In this document: in pieces, positions 14,240-22,742 of the stretch
How positions within the stretch are numbered: position 1 is the stretch's first letter
How the letters are laid out: each line of letters starts with the position of its first letter
Assembly: GCA_017475785.1 (NCBI GenBank)
Contig: JAFVEX010000160.1
Coordinates: 1-29,312 of the forward strand
Direction of reading: 5' to 3'
Length of the DNA: 29,312 nucleotides
DNA from: Eubacterium sp.
GTDB lineage: Bacteria; Bacillota_A; Clostridia; Lachnospirales; Lachnospiraceae
The notes under the pieces: generated by a model
Told to the model about the DNA's origin: nothing
Database searches by the model: none
Seen by the model: the letters and a program-made list of their open reading frames with translations, nothing else
Translations under genes and position numbers: made by a program

Positions 14240-15238
14240 TCAGGCACCTTCTTTGCCGGCTTTCTCCAGATTCTTCAGATCCGCCCGGATCGAACGCTCT
14301 TTCCGATACTGATCCAGAATTACCGCGCCAATCAGAATCAGTCCAATGACTACCTTCTGCCAGTAAACCGAAATCTTCATGAGTGTCATACTATTTTCCA
14401 AAATGTTCATGAACAATGCGCCGATGACCGTTCCAAGGACGGTGCCGCTTCCTCCGTTCGCGCTGGTTCCACCGATGATGACGCAGGCGATAACCGTCAT
14501 TTCAAAACCTTCGCCGGTACTCGCCTGTCCGCTTCCGAGGCGGGCAGACATCATGACACCTGTAAATGCCGCGCAGACCGCCGTAATCACATATGCCGCC
14601 ATGCTGGTTGCCTGTGTCTTGATACCTGAAATTCTGGCCGCTTCGACGTTTCCTCCAACCGCGTAAAGGGAGCGTCCGAAGGTTGTCTTCGTCATGGCGA
14701 TGTGCGCAATTACCGAAAGGATGACTGCTATGATTACGATCATAGGGATATTGAAAATATATGTCTGCTCCAGTGCCTGAAAAGTCTTCGGAAGCGGATA
14801 CACTGCAACGCCCTTCGTCAGGATATAGACAATTCCTCTTCCGATGTACTGTGTTCCCAGTGTTACGATGATCGGAGAAATTTTAAGATAAACAACAATC
14901 AGTCCGTTAAAGATTCCGATGATAAATCCGACCAGAAGTCCCAGCAAAACTGCCACAAACACGGGAGCGCCAGCCTTGGCAGCCATTGCCGATACTGTAC
15001 CGCCGACCGCAAGCGTTGAACCGACTGAGATATCAAGCCCGCCGGCGATGAATACCATCGTCATGCCAAGTCCTGTGATCAGCGTAAAACCAGAAGACCG
15101 GAAGACATTTACCAGATTGCTGCCTGTGATAAATGACGAGTTGATAATCGTAACAAAAATAACGAATGCGATCGTCACCAGAATGACACCGCTTTCCTGC
15201 ATTTTTAAGAATCGCTTGAATGCGTTTTCCTGTTTCAT
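14240..15238 (-). CDS. Sugar ABC transporter permease (RbsC type)
   Basis: A 332-residue polytopic membrane protein of the BPD_transp_2 family with about nine or ten hydrophobic segments. Marks include GLDISVGSTLAVGG, IGIFNGLIVVYLKISPIIVTLGT, the helix-rich GGNVEAARISGI coupling loop and IIGGTSANGGSGTVLGTVIGA. AGGAGG lies five bases before the ATG. It is the first gene of the inositol-type operon and forms the membrane channel with the downstream ATPase and lipoprotein. Confidence 0.92.
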   Translation of the reverse strand: MKQENAFKRFLKMQESGVILVTIAFVIFVTIINSSFITGSNLVNVFRSSGFTLITGLGMTMVFIAGGLDISVGSTLAVGGTVSAMAAKAGAPVFVAVLLGLLVGFIIGIFNGLIVVYLKISPIIVTLGTQYIGRGIVYILTKGVAVYPLPKTFQALEQTYIFNIPMIVIIAVILSVIAHIAMTKTTFGRSLYAVGGNVEAARISGIKTQATSMAAYVITAVCAAFTGVMMSARLGSGQASTGEGFEMTVIACVIIGGTSANGGSGTVLGTVIGALFMNILENSMTLMKISVYWQKVVIGLILIGAVILDQYRKERSIRADLKNLEKAGKEGA

Positions 15239-15253
15239 CTCTACCTCCTGTTG

Positions 15254-15285
15254 TGAATGATGGTTCTGTTATGAATGATGGTTCT
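15254..15285 (-). repeat. Direct repeat just before the permease gene
   Basis: TGAATGATGGTTCT occurs at 15254-15267 and again at 15272-15285, an 18-bp step, immediately upstream of the permease ribosome site. Two in-phase direct repeats are the usual form of an AraC-family binding site, but this may also be a simple slippage duplication. Confidence 0.5.
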
Positions 15286-15844
15286 TCTACCGGCACCATG
15301 GTACGGATAACCGAACCACAGATCTCCTTGCGTGTTAAGCACGATTGATTGATTGTATTCTCTCACAGATCAGGATTTTTCCAATCACGAAACCCGACTG
15401 TTTATTTACCATTTCTGACTTTCCCTCAGATAATTTTTTCGCTGCACGAAATCTTCCAGAGGCTCTTTTATTCACCAGAATAGATCATTTGTCCGTGTTT
15501 TTGTTGATTTTTTACAGTTTTTTGCGTTCTTTCTTCCCTTTTGGATTATAAAATTGTAAATAATATACAAATTCCAGCGTGATAATTTATTACCATTTTT
15601 GTCATTCATTGCACAATTTGACTTTACTGAAATTAAGGAAACTGGCCATTGACATATATCGATGAACTACATCTGTTCAACTATCTTCACCCTGGCTTGC
15701 CGCAATAATAAGTTTTCCTATTGTAAAGCGCTGTAAGGCGGCAATATAATGGAAATACAAAGTGGCACTACGATTTTTATGAACCGCTGTTCCGATCATT
15801 ATTCTGCATACTGTTAATTTCTATGAACAAAAAAGGAGATCATT
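15286..15844. other. AT-rich divergent control region, permease operon/araC
   Basis: No gene is seen in this stretch. It separates the minus-strand transport operon from the plus-strand AraC-type regulator and is strongly AT-rich from about 15400 to 15660. I found a good plus-strand promoter at 15721-15750 but no convincing minus-strand promoter; the operon promoter may need the activator and so match consensus poorly. Confidence 0.5.
15721..15750 (+). promoter_or_regulatory. Promoter of araC-type gene with overlapping cre-like core
   Basis: TTGTAA (15721-15726), 18 bp and perfect TATAAT (15745-15750) predict a start near 15757 and a leader of about 88 nt. AAAGCGCT at 15725-15732 matches the core of a CcpA catabolite (cre) site and overlaps the -35 box, which could allow carbon repression. 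The outer cre positions match poorly. Confidence 0.5.
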
Positions 15845-16702
15845 ATGAGTCAGTACACAGATCCCCCCGGCCGAATCCTGAACCGCTCAAGATTATTCTT
15901 CTACACACCAAGTCAGCTCGCAGTAAAGTCTCTGTTCTACCTTCATCATCTCGGGGATGTTTATTGCGACTCCACTTATATCGTGGAACGAGACCGGTTT
16001 GACTCCTATCTTGTAATGTATCTCCTGGATGGCAAAATGATGGTGAAAACCTCCGGTGGGAGAAAGGTTGCGGAAGCCGGAGATCTCATCTTTATAGACT
16101 GCTATCTTCCTCACATGTACAAATCACTGTCGCAGACCATTCATTTTTACTATATCCATCTGGACGGCCTTTCCAGCAAGGATTTTTATACGCAGTTCTC
16201 TCAGGAGTATGGAAATGTTTTTACACCGGATGAGCACCAGAAGCAAACTATGAGCACTGCAGAAAATCTCTTTAATCTGATGATGTCTGCCACAGGCTCA
16301 ACACTGCCAGACGAGCACAGGCTCTCCGTGTATATTCATATGCTCCTGAACTACCTGGTATCATTCCGATCAGAAAAAGCATTGAAAACAAAAGAAATGG
16401 TAAATGAGACAATTGATTATATATCGTCACACCTGACTGAAGAAATCACAGTACAGCAGCTGGCTGACCTGAATCACCTTGATGTTTCGTATTTTTCGAG
16501 AGTATTTAAGAGCCATACGCATTCCAGCCCGATCCGCTACATTAATGCCAGACGGATCGACCGCGCGAAAATGCTGCTGGCTACCAGCAAGTTATCAACT
16601 GAACAGATCGCAGAACAGACCGGCTTTAAGAATTTAACCACTTTCTACAGAACATTCAAAAACATAACCGGCACAACTCCAAGAGCATTTGAGGCGTTCT
16701 AA
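15845..16702 (+). CDS. AraC-family transcriptional regulator
   Basis: A 285-residue regulator with an N-terminal cupin-like sensing domain (about 20-160, with AGDLIFIDCYLPH) and a C-terminal pair of helix-turn-helix motifs (about 183-285). The motifs are ITVQQLADLNHLDVSYFSRVFK and TEQIAEQTGFKNLTTFYRTFK, ending GTTPRAF. AAGGAG precedes the ATG by seven bases. It is divergent from the inositol-type transport operon, so it most likely senses the sugar and activates that operon, taking the place of IolR. Confidence 0.9.
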   Translation: MSQYTDPPGRILNRSRLFFYTPSQLAVKSLFYLHHLGDVYCDSTYIVERDRFDSYLVMYLLDGKMMVKTSGGRKVAEAGDLIFIDCYLPHMYKSLSQTIHFYYIHLDGLSSKDFYTQFSQEYGNVFTPDEHQKQTMSTAENLFNLMMSATGSTLPDEHRLSVYIHMLLNYLVSFRSEKALKTKEMVNETIDYISSHLTEEITVQQLADLNHLDVSYFSRVFKSHTHSSPIRYINARRIDRAKMLLATSKLSTEQIAEQTGFKNLTTFYRTFKNITGTTPRAFEAF

Positions 16703-16748
16703 GTTCTAAGGAAGAACTTCTCGAGGCTGACGCCATACCCGCCATATC

Positions 16749-16786
16749 AAAAATGAGCCCCTGCCGTGTGGCGGAGCTCATTTTTT
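16749..16786. terminator. Bidirectional terminator between regulator and hydrolase genes
   Basis: AAAAATGAGC and GCTCATTTTTT form the outer stem, with an inner GC-rich part around TGCCGTGTGGCG. It serves both convergent genes. Confidence 0.85.
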
Positions 16787-16804
16787 GTGCATTTATTCAT
16801 TTGT

Positions 16805-19393
16805 TTAGTTCGCCAGATAGACGTGGGCGTTCATCGTTCCGAGCGCCTCACACACCGCGTGTTCATTGACAAAGATGTCGATGCGGTTGCCCTTGATCGC
16901 GCCGCCGCAGTCTTCTGCAGTGAAGACGTGACCGCCTATGATGACCTGCGTGCCATATGGGATCACGTTCGGATCCACCGCGATGGTGCGGCCCTGGATG
17001 AGCGGGGCGCCTGTCGCAGACTGTCCCGCGTTGCTGCCGTTGCAGAGTTCACACGGGCAGTAGTACGTGATCTTGAACTCGCCGAGTTCTTCGCCGTACA
17101 TCTCGATGGTTGCGTTCTGGTCACCAATATCACTGCTGAAGTCTACGACTTCCTCATACTCATCTTCAAGGACGCGCGTCGCCCAGACTGCGTCTGACGA
17201 CAGCACATGGCCAAAGGCAATTCCGCGGCTCTCATTCATCGCCTCGATGGTGCCGCCGTCTCCCGCGTAGATTACGACGTGGTAGACGACACCATTCTGC
17301 GCGTAGAAAATCAGGTCGCCCGGCTCTGCTTCTTCTACCGGTATCTGCATGCCGTACTGCGACTGCTCTCCGGATGTCCTCGGAAGGCTGTAGCCGTACT
17401 GGGCGTAAATGCTCTGGACAAATCCTGAGCAGTCTGCGCCGCTGGTCAGGCTCGTGCCGCCCCATACATACGGGTTCCCGACAAACTCCGCCGCATAGGA
17501 TACGAGCGAATCACGGATCCTGCCGCCCGGCTGTCCCGGCATCGGCGAAGTCCTCGTATAATAACAAGCCTGATTCTCGTCAGGTTTGATCACTTCCTCT
17601 GCCGTACTGAAGTTTGCCTCGCCTTTTTCTTTCACCGCGTAGTAGACGGGATACTTCTCCTGGTCGATTTTCGCGAGCGGATCGACTTCCGACTCCTCTG
17701 CGTCAGCGGCGAGCGCCTCGCCCAGCGCTGCGTCGGAGGCCGGTGTTTCGTCATCTTCGGCCGCGGCGCCATCTGTCCCGGCGCTGCCTGCGTTGTCCAC
17801 CCCGGCGTTGTCCGCGTCGTCTGCCTCTGCGCTGCCCGCGCCGTCTGTATCTGTACTGCCGGTACCTGCCGCGGCGGTATCAGACCGCTTCGTCCTGACA
17901 GAGCCGTCATCCGTTTCTACAGTAATCTCGGCGACGTCACCGCTGTTACTGTCCGAACCTGCTAACTCGATCACTTCTCCGGAATCTGTCTGAATCTCTA
18001 CATCCATCTGATCCGTTTCTTTACTGTTCTCTGCCCCTGAAGCTGCCTTTTGGGCTTCTGATTTAAGAATATTTGCCTGCAGGGAAGTCGCGCCTGCGTC
18101 CGGATGGTCCGCCTCGTAGGAGGTCTCATCCTTCTGCAGCAGCTCATTTTTGACAAATCCGCGCACATCTGCAGATTCCACATAGACCCAGTCATTTCCC
18201 CGGTCCGCGACGATATAAAGGAGCCCGCCCGCCGGAACCGTGCCGATGATACGGCTCTCGTCGTCCTTGCTCTCCCGGATGTTTACCTTCTCCGACGCGA
18301 TTGCGTAATCCTTCGGAATCAAGGTCTGCTCAACAGTCGCCTTCAGGAAATAATAAGCGCCGTTCTCTTCCGGCCCCACTTTGGCTTTTGCCATCTTTAC
18401 GTCCGGGGACAAAACCGTCTCCAGCTCGCCGGTATCCGGATTCACCTTCGTCTCCTGGCAGGTTTCCAGAATCTCCTGCGCGCGTCTGCCGGAATACAGG
18501 TCTTCGTCTTTTACAAATCCGCGCACATCTCCGGACTCCACATACATCCAGGTGATATCTGTCTCGATCTGCTCCTGAACGACTTCGCCGTTTTCCTCGG
18601 CAAGCGCCGCGACTCCATGCGTGCGGATCTCGCCCTCCGGCGTTTCCTTCGCGCCGGCGTCACTTTTCAGCACATAGCAAAGACCGTGCTTCGGGAGCGT
18701 GCCGACAACCTTCGCGTCCTCTCGCATTTCCTCCAGGATTTCCGTGCCTTTTTTCTTGGCGAACGCATATTTCCTGGAGACAGTCCAGAAGCGGAAATTA
18801 TCCACGATAACGGGAGCGTGGACGATCTGCTGGCCGGCAACAAGCTGCTCGTTGGTGGAGATCTCAACCTTTTTCTCCTCTTCCGTCAGCTCTTCCTCTT
18901 CTTCCTCCTCGTCCTCTTCTTCCTCTTCGGGATCCTCAAGGAAATCGATCGAAGTTTCTTCTTCCGTAGTTTCCAGAAGACCCAGACTCTGCGTCTCTTC
19001 TTCCTCTTTCTCTTCTTCTGATTCTTCTGTGGGCGTCTCTTCCGCGGTTTCGTCCGGGTTTTCCGGTGCCGGCGTCTCCTCCGCTGCTTCCGCCTCGGGA
19101 TCTGCCTTCTCTTCTTCCTGAAAACCCTTCTGATCAGACGACTCTAAGGCGCCGGTATCCCCCGCGCCATCTTTTTCGTCTTCTTTTTTCTCTTTTTCTT
19201 TTTCTTCTTCTGATTCTTCCTCGGCTTCCGTCTTCTCCCCTGACGGATCCGTTTGGGAATCACTGACTACAGAATCGCTGCTGACTGCAGAATCTGCCGA
19301 AACATCATCGGCAAATACCGCTGCAGGCTGGCTCAGCAGAAGACCGGCTGTCAGCAATCCTGCCATCCATTTCTTCCATTCCTGTCGCTTCAT
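16805..19393 (-). CDS. Secreted SH3-NlpC/P60-3D cell-wall hydrolase
   Basis: An 862-residue exported protein. Residues 1-28 are a signal peptide ending AVFADD. Residues 30-176 are a glutamate-rich, low-complexity tract. Two SH3-like domains follow (about 207-300 and 363-420, each with WxYVESxDVRGFVK), then an acidic Ala/Asp linker (about 430-600). Next is an NlpC/P60 domain (about 629-745) with GADCSGFV (Cys655) and YHVVIYAG (His705), expected to cut peptidoglycan stem peptides. The last domain is a 3D domain (773-862, with YYCPCELC, TIAVDPNVIPYGT and EDCGGAIKGNRIDIF), which in relatives binds or cuts glycan. Combining NlpC/P60 and 3D in one chain with such long acidic spacers is uncommon. 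The gene stands alone; no strong ribosome site precedes the ATG. Confidence 0.9.
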   Translation of the reverse strand: MKRQEWKKWMAGLLTAGLLLSQPAAVFADDVSADSAVSSDSVVSDSQTDPSGEKTEAEEESEEEKEKEKKEDEKDGAGDTGALESSDQKGFQEEEKADPEAEAAEETPAPENPDETAEETPTEESEEEKEEEETQSLGLLETTEEETSIDFLEDPEEEEEDEEEEEEELTEEEKKVEISTNEQLVAGQQIVHAPVIVDNFRFWTVSRKYAFAKKKGTEILEEMREDAKVVGTLPKHGLCYVLKSDAGAKETPEGEIRTHGVAALAEENGEVVQEQIETDITWMYVESGDVRGFVKDEDLYSGRRAQEILETCQETKVNPDTGELETVLSPDVKMAKAKVGPEENGAYYFLKATVEQTLIPKDYAIASEKVNIRESKDDESRIIGTVPAGGLLYIVADRGNDWVYVESADVRGFVKNELLQKDETSYEADHPDAGATSLQANILKSEAQKAASGAENSKETDQMDVEIQTDSGEVIELAGSDSNSGDVAEITVETDDGSVRTKRSDTAAAGTGSTDTDGAGSAEADDADNAGVDNAGSAGTDGAAAEDDETPASDAALGEALAADAEESEVDPLAKIDQEKYPVYYAVKEKGEANFSTAEEVIKPDENQACYYTRTSPMPGQPGGRIRDSLVSYAAEFVGNPYVWGGTSLTSGADCSGFVQSIYAQYGYSLPRTSGEQSQYGMQIPVEEAEPGDLIFYAQNGVVYHVVIYAGDGGTIEAMNESRGIAFGHVLSSDAVWATRVLEDEYEEVVDFSSDIGDQNATIEMYGEELGEFKITYYCPCELCNGSNAGQSATGAPLIQGRTIAVDPNVIPYGTQVIIGGHVFTAEDCGGAIKGNRIDIFVNEHAVCEALGTMNAHVYLAN

Positions 19394-19463
19394 TCTGCTT
19401 TTAATAACCTCAATATTCTATTATTTATTCCCCTTGTAAATATTTTGTAATATTTACGTTCTC

Positions 19464-19492
19464 ATAGTAACACCTTTTTTTGGTTTTGTCAC
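19464..19492 (-). promoter_or_regulatory. Possible promoter of the cell-wall hydrolase gene
   Basis: On the minus strand GTGACA (19492-19487), 17 bp and TACTAT (19469-19464) give a start near 19457, about 64 nt before the ATG. Moderate match only. Confidence 0.4.
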
Positions 19493-19572
19493 CCACAAAA
19501 TATTAAAAATTGAAAGTTTTTTGCATTTATTTCTATAAATGCGCAGAATGATCCGACAAAAATTCCCCTGTA

Positions 19573-20454
19573 TCATTTCCTCTTTCTGAGTTCTTCGATC
19601 ATCAGAGGCAGAATCTGCTTCGCGTCGCCGACAATCCCGATGTCGGAAACCGCGAAAATCGGAGCGTCCTCATCTTTATTGATAGAAATGATGTATTTGC
19701 TGCCGGACATTCCGGACACATGCTGGGTCGCGCCGGACACACCGCAGGCAATATAAAGATCAGGTGCCACGATCTTGCCTGACTGACCCACCTGGTGGGT
19801 GCGGTTGATCCATCCGTTTTCAATTGCAGGGCGGGTCGCGCCGACAACGCCTCCCAGAACCTCCGCAAGCTGCGCGCAGAGGGCAAAATCTTCCACGGTA
19901 CCCATGCCGCGCCCGCCGGTGACGATGATTTTTGCGTCTTCCAGTTTTGCGGTCTCACCGGCCTCTTCGATCGCTTCACGTATCTTCGCGAATACTCGTC
20001 CCTCCGGAAGTTCCGCGTCGACTGCAGTGATTTCCGGCACCTCCTCCGGCGCCTCATAGCTGCCCCCGCGCACACTTATGACTGCCGATGCCGTGTCAAT
20101 CAATATTTTTTCCTGTATCGTCCCGCTGTAAACCGGGCGGAGAGCCGCGATTTTTCCGCCTGTTACTTCAATCCGGATCGCGTCATTGACAGAGCCGGCA
20201 TTCAGGCGTGCCGCGATTCTGGGCGCAGCGAGCTTGCCCAGCGTCGTCGCGGCCAGCAGCACGATATCCGCGCCGGTGCTCCTGGCGCGATCTGTGACCG
20301 CCGCTGTCACTGCATCCTCTTCCAGAATTCCTTCCGCCGTATTTACAGAAATGAGATCGGTTTTTGCTCCAATTGCTTCCGCTGCCCGGATCAGCTCGAG
20401 GCTCGCGCCGGCAGGCGCGCCGTCCTTCATCTCAATATACAGTAACGCCTTCAT
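19573..20454 (-). CDS. etfA: Electron transfer flavoprotein alpha subunit, short form
   Basis: EtfA holds FAD and with EtfB passes electrons to or from acyl-CoA dehydrogenases. The C-terminal FAD domain is complete: VTGGRGMG (178-185), GATRPAIENGW, HQVGQSGK, PDLYIACGVSGATQH and INKDEDAPIF. The ATG at 20454 follows AAGGAGG; an upstream start at 20520 does not. At 293 residues it is shorter than most EtfA proteins (about 320-340). The gap appears to be in the N-terminal domain, between DLISVNT and GADIVLLAATT, where the usual segment around GADKV is missing. It follows etfB by 62 nt in an acyl-CoA dehydrogenase-etfB-etfA operon. Confidence 0.9.
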   Translation of the reverse strand: MKALLYIEMKDGAPAGASLELIRAAEAIGAKTDLISVNTAEGILEEDAVTAAVTDRARSTGADIVLLAATTLGKLAAPRIAARLNAGSVNDAIRIEVTGGKIAALRPVYSGTIQEKILIDTASAVISVRGGSYEAPEEVPEITAVDAELPEGRVFAKIREAIEEAGETAKLEDAKIIVTGGRGMGTVEDFALCAQLAEVLGGVVGATRPAIENGWINRTHQVGQSGKIVAPDLYIACGVSGATQHVSGMSGSKYIISINKDEDAPIFAVSDIGIVGDAKQILPLMIEELRKRK

Positions 20455-20516
20455 CCTGTGTTTCCTCCTTAGCGTTTTTTTCCAAACCTTTTTCCACGCA
20501 GCCAATCCGGCCGGTC

Positions 20517-21308
20517 TCACAGTACCTTGTCGGCCGCAAGCTGCCCGAACAGCTTCGCGACTGCCTCCGCAGGGTCATCCTCCTGGATTTTTATGCCTGC
20601 TTCTCTCTTCGGCGGCTCCTGAACGCCAAGATACGTCACTTTTGGCGACAGATCGTTCTCCGCAAGGGAGAACTCCCCGATCTGCATGGACGGAATTTTT
20701 ACCTTTCTTGCGGCAAGCTTGCTCTTAATCGTCGGATAGCGGGGATCGTAGTCCGGTTTGGAAACCGTCAGAACCGCCGGCACGGAGGCATCCAGAATGA
20801 GGTAGCCTGCGTCCAGTTCCTTCTTTAGCTTCAGCACGCCTTCTTCCTCGCGCACTTCCACGACATCTGTGACAAACGGAAGGCCGAGCTTTTCTCCGAG
20901 CATCTCACCGAGCTCTCCGCCTATGTAATCGGTCGACTCCCTTCCGCAGAGAATCAGGTCAAAATCTGATCCCTTTTCTTCCTGGATTCTGCGGATTCCT
21001 GCCGCCAGAAGATTTGCCGTCACGGAGGCGTCCGCCGCGCTGACGCCGTCTGTCGAAATGTGATACGCGTTTGCCGCGCCGACCGCAAGGGCGTTTTTCA
21101 GACAGATTTTATCTTCTTCTGCCCCAACTGTCAGGACAGACACCGTGCCGCCATTTGCCTCGACATAGCGGACGGCCAGCTCCTGCGCGTATGTGTCAAA
21201 GGCGTTACCCTGCGGATCCGCGTGGGACAGATCGGGCGTGCCGTCTGCGCCGAGACGGATTTCAACCGAATCGTCTGGAACCTGCTTCATGCACACTAAT
21301 ATTTCCAT
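20517..21308 (-). CDS. etfB: Electron transfer flavoprotein beta subunit
   Basis: The 263-residue partner of EtfA. Family marks are MEILVCMKQVPD, GNAFDTYAQELAVR, VGAEEDKICLKNALAVGA, LILCGRESTDYIGGELG and PAVLTVSKPDYDPRYPT. AAAGGAGGATAT precedes the ATG. In Clostridia the homologous EtfB may carry a second FAD for electron bifurcation with ferredoxin; which type this is cannot be told by eye. Located 27 nt after the acyl-CoA dehydrogenase. Confidence 0.93.
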   Translation of the reverse strand: MEILVCMKQVPDDSVEIRLGADGTPDLSHADPQGNAFDTYAQELAVRYVEANGGTVSVLTVGAEEDKICLKNALAVGAANAYHISTDGVSAADASVTANLLAAGIRRIQEEKGSDFDLILCGRESTDYIGGELGEMLGEKLGLPFVTDVVEVREEEGVLKLKKELDAGYLILDASVPAVLTVSKPDYDPRYPTIKSKLAARKVKIPSMQIGEFSLAENDLSPKVTYLGVQEPPKREAGIKIQEDDPAEAVAKLFGQLAADKVL

Positions 21309-21335
21309 ATATCCTCCTTTTGCGCTGTAATCATT

Positions 21336-22505
21336 TTACAGTTTTCCGATTGCCGCGCGTCCGACGACGAGCCTCTGGATCTCATTCGTCCCCTCAAAAA
21401 TCTGGAAAATTTTCGCGTCGCGCATCAGCTTTTCGACTGGATATTCGCGGCTGTAGCCGTATCCGCCGTGAATCTGTACCGCCTCTGTCGTGACTGCCAT
21501 GGCCGCGTCGCCCGCGAGACATTTTGCCTCTGCAGCGGCCACGGAGAACGGCTCGCCCTGCTCCATCAGGTTCAGCGCGTACACGCAGACCTGGCGGGCT
21601 GCCTCCGTCTTCATCTGCATATCAGCGATCTTAAACTGAATCACCTCGTTCTTTGCGAGGGGCTTTCCGAACTGGACGCGCTGTTTGACATATTCTACCG
21701 ACTCATCGATCGCCCGCTGCGCAACGCCCAGCGCGACGATGCCGCACCACACGCGCGCCACATCGAGCGTCTTCATCGCGATCTGGAAGCCCTGCCCGAC
21801 CTCGCCGAGAACGGCGCTTTCCGGCACGCGGCAGTCCTCCAGCACAACATCGCTGGTATGACTGTTGCGGATGCCCATCTTATCTTCTACAGAACCAATG
21901 GACAGGCCGGGCGTCCCTTTCTCAATCAGAAATGCCGTATAGCCGCCCTTTGCCGCGGGCACCGTCTTGTCTGTAATCGCGTAAACCACGAAAAATTCCG
22001 CGAACGGCGCGTTTGTGATGAAGCATTTCGATCCGTTCAGGACGTATGTGTCACCATCCTTCACTGCAGTCGTCTTTGCGTTGGAGACATCGCAGCCCGC
22101 GTTTGGCTCTGTCAGGCAGAAGCAGCCGTATCCGCCGTTCAGAATGATGTCATAGCAGCGTTCCTTCTGCTCCTTTGTGCCGGCGATTTCCACGGAATCC
22201 AGCGCAAGATCATTTCCTTCCAGCGTAATGCCGATTCCTGCGTCATATCTGGAAATTTCCTCGATCAGCGCTGCCCGGTCAATGCGGTTCAGGCCAGGGC
22301 CGCCGTATTCCTCCGGAACCGCAAGCGTATTCAACCCCATCTCCTGCAGGCCTTCTAAAATTGAATGAAAGATTTCGTTTTCCGCGGCATCCTTCGCGTA
22401 GCCGGCCTTCTCTGCCTCGTACACCTGCTCTTTCATCTCATTTTCGCAGAAATTCCGCAGATCTTTTACAAGATCCTTTCCATCCTCTGTCAGAAAATAT
22501 CCCAT
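21336..22505 (-). CDS. Acyl-CoA dehydrogenase, butyryl-CoA dehydrogenase-like
   Basis: A 389-residue FAD enzyme of the acyl-CoA dehydrogenase family forming (or reducing) the alpha-beta double bond of an acyl-CoA, using EtfAB as electron partner. Visible are CFCLTEPNAGCDVSNAKTTA, KCFITNAPFAEFFVV, MGIRNSHTSDV, QIHGGYGYSREYPVEK and the C-terminal FQIFEGTNEIQ, where Glu371 fits the catalytic base of short-chain enzymes. The ATG at 22505 has AAGGAG; the alternative at 22526 overlaps it. First gene of the operon with etfB and etfA. Butyryl-CoA is likely, but other CoA esters (such as caffeyl or aryl acrylyl) are possible. Confidence 0.9.
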   Translation of the reverse strand: MGYFLTEDGKDLVKDLRNFCENEMKEQVYEAEKAGYAKDAAENEIFHSILEGLQEMGLNTLAVPEEYGGPGLNRIDRAALIEEISRYDAGIGITLEGNDLALDSVEIAGTKEQKERCYDIILNGGYGCFCLTEPNAGCDVSNAKTTAVKDGDTYVLNGSKCFITNAPFAEFFVVYAITDKTVPAAKGGYTAFLIEKGTPGLSIGSVEDKMGIRNSHTSDVVLEDCRVPESAVLGEVGQGFQIAMKTLDVARVWCGIVALGVAQRAIDESVEYVKQRVQFGKPLAKNEVIQFKIADMQMKTEAARQVCVYALNLMEQGEPFSVAAAEAKCLAGDAAMAVTTEAVQIHGGYGYSREYPVEKLMRDAKIFQIFEGTNEIQRLVVGRAAIGKL

Positions 22506-22587
22506 ATACACGCGCTCCTTTCCCATCGTCTTTATCCCTATTATATCTGTATGAAATATATTTTAAATGTAATTATTTGCTGATTCC

Positions 22588-22616
22588 TTTGTTTTTACTT
22601 ATCCGGCTGATATAAT
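22588..22616 (+). promoter_or_regulatory. Promoter of the 3-hydroxyacyl-CoA dehydrogenase-like gene
   Basis: TTTGTT (22588-22593), 17 bp and a perfect TATAAT (22611-22616) point to a start near 22623 and a leader of about 120 nt. A minus-strand TATAAT at 22545-22540, with a poor -35, may serve the divergent acyl-CoA dehydrogenase. Confidence 0.5.
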
Positions 22617-22742
22617 TGGCTTATACCAGACTCCGTAAAAAATATTTAATCTTAGCCGGCAGAAAAAGATTGCGGATTGCTCCTCTCTTCGATCTCCCAC
22701 AATTCTGCCAGTCATTTTTTGCGAAAAAGGAGGCAGTTCTTT

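Noticed and set aside
19515..19545. Terminator after etfA (stem around ATAAATGC and GCATTTAT)
   Set aside because: On the etfA strand the hairpin is followed by A residues, not T; it would only fit the opposite strand, where no gene ends.
21468..22358. 296-codon plus-strand frame opposite the acyl-CoA dehydrogenase
   Set aside because: Shadow frame; catalytic and FAD motifs all belong to the minus-strand gene.
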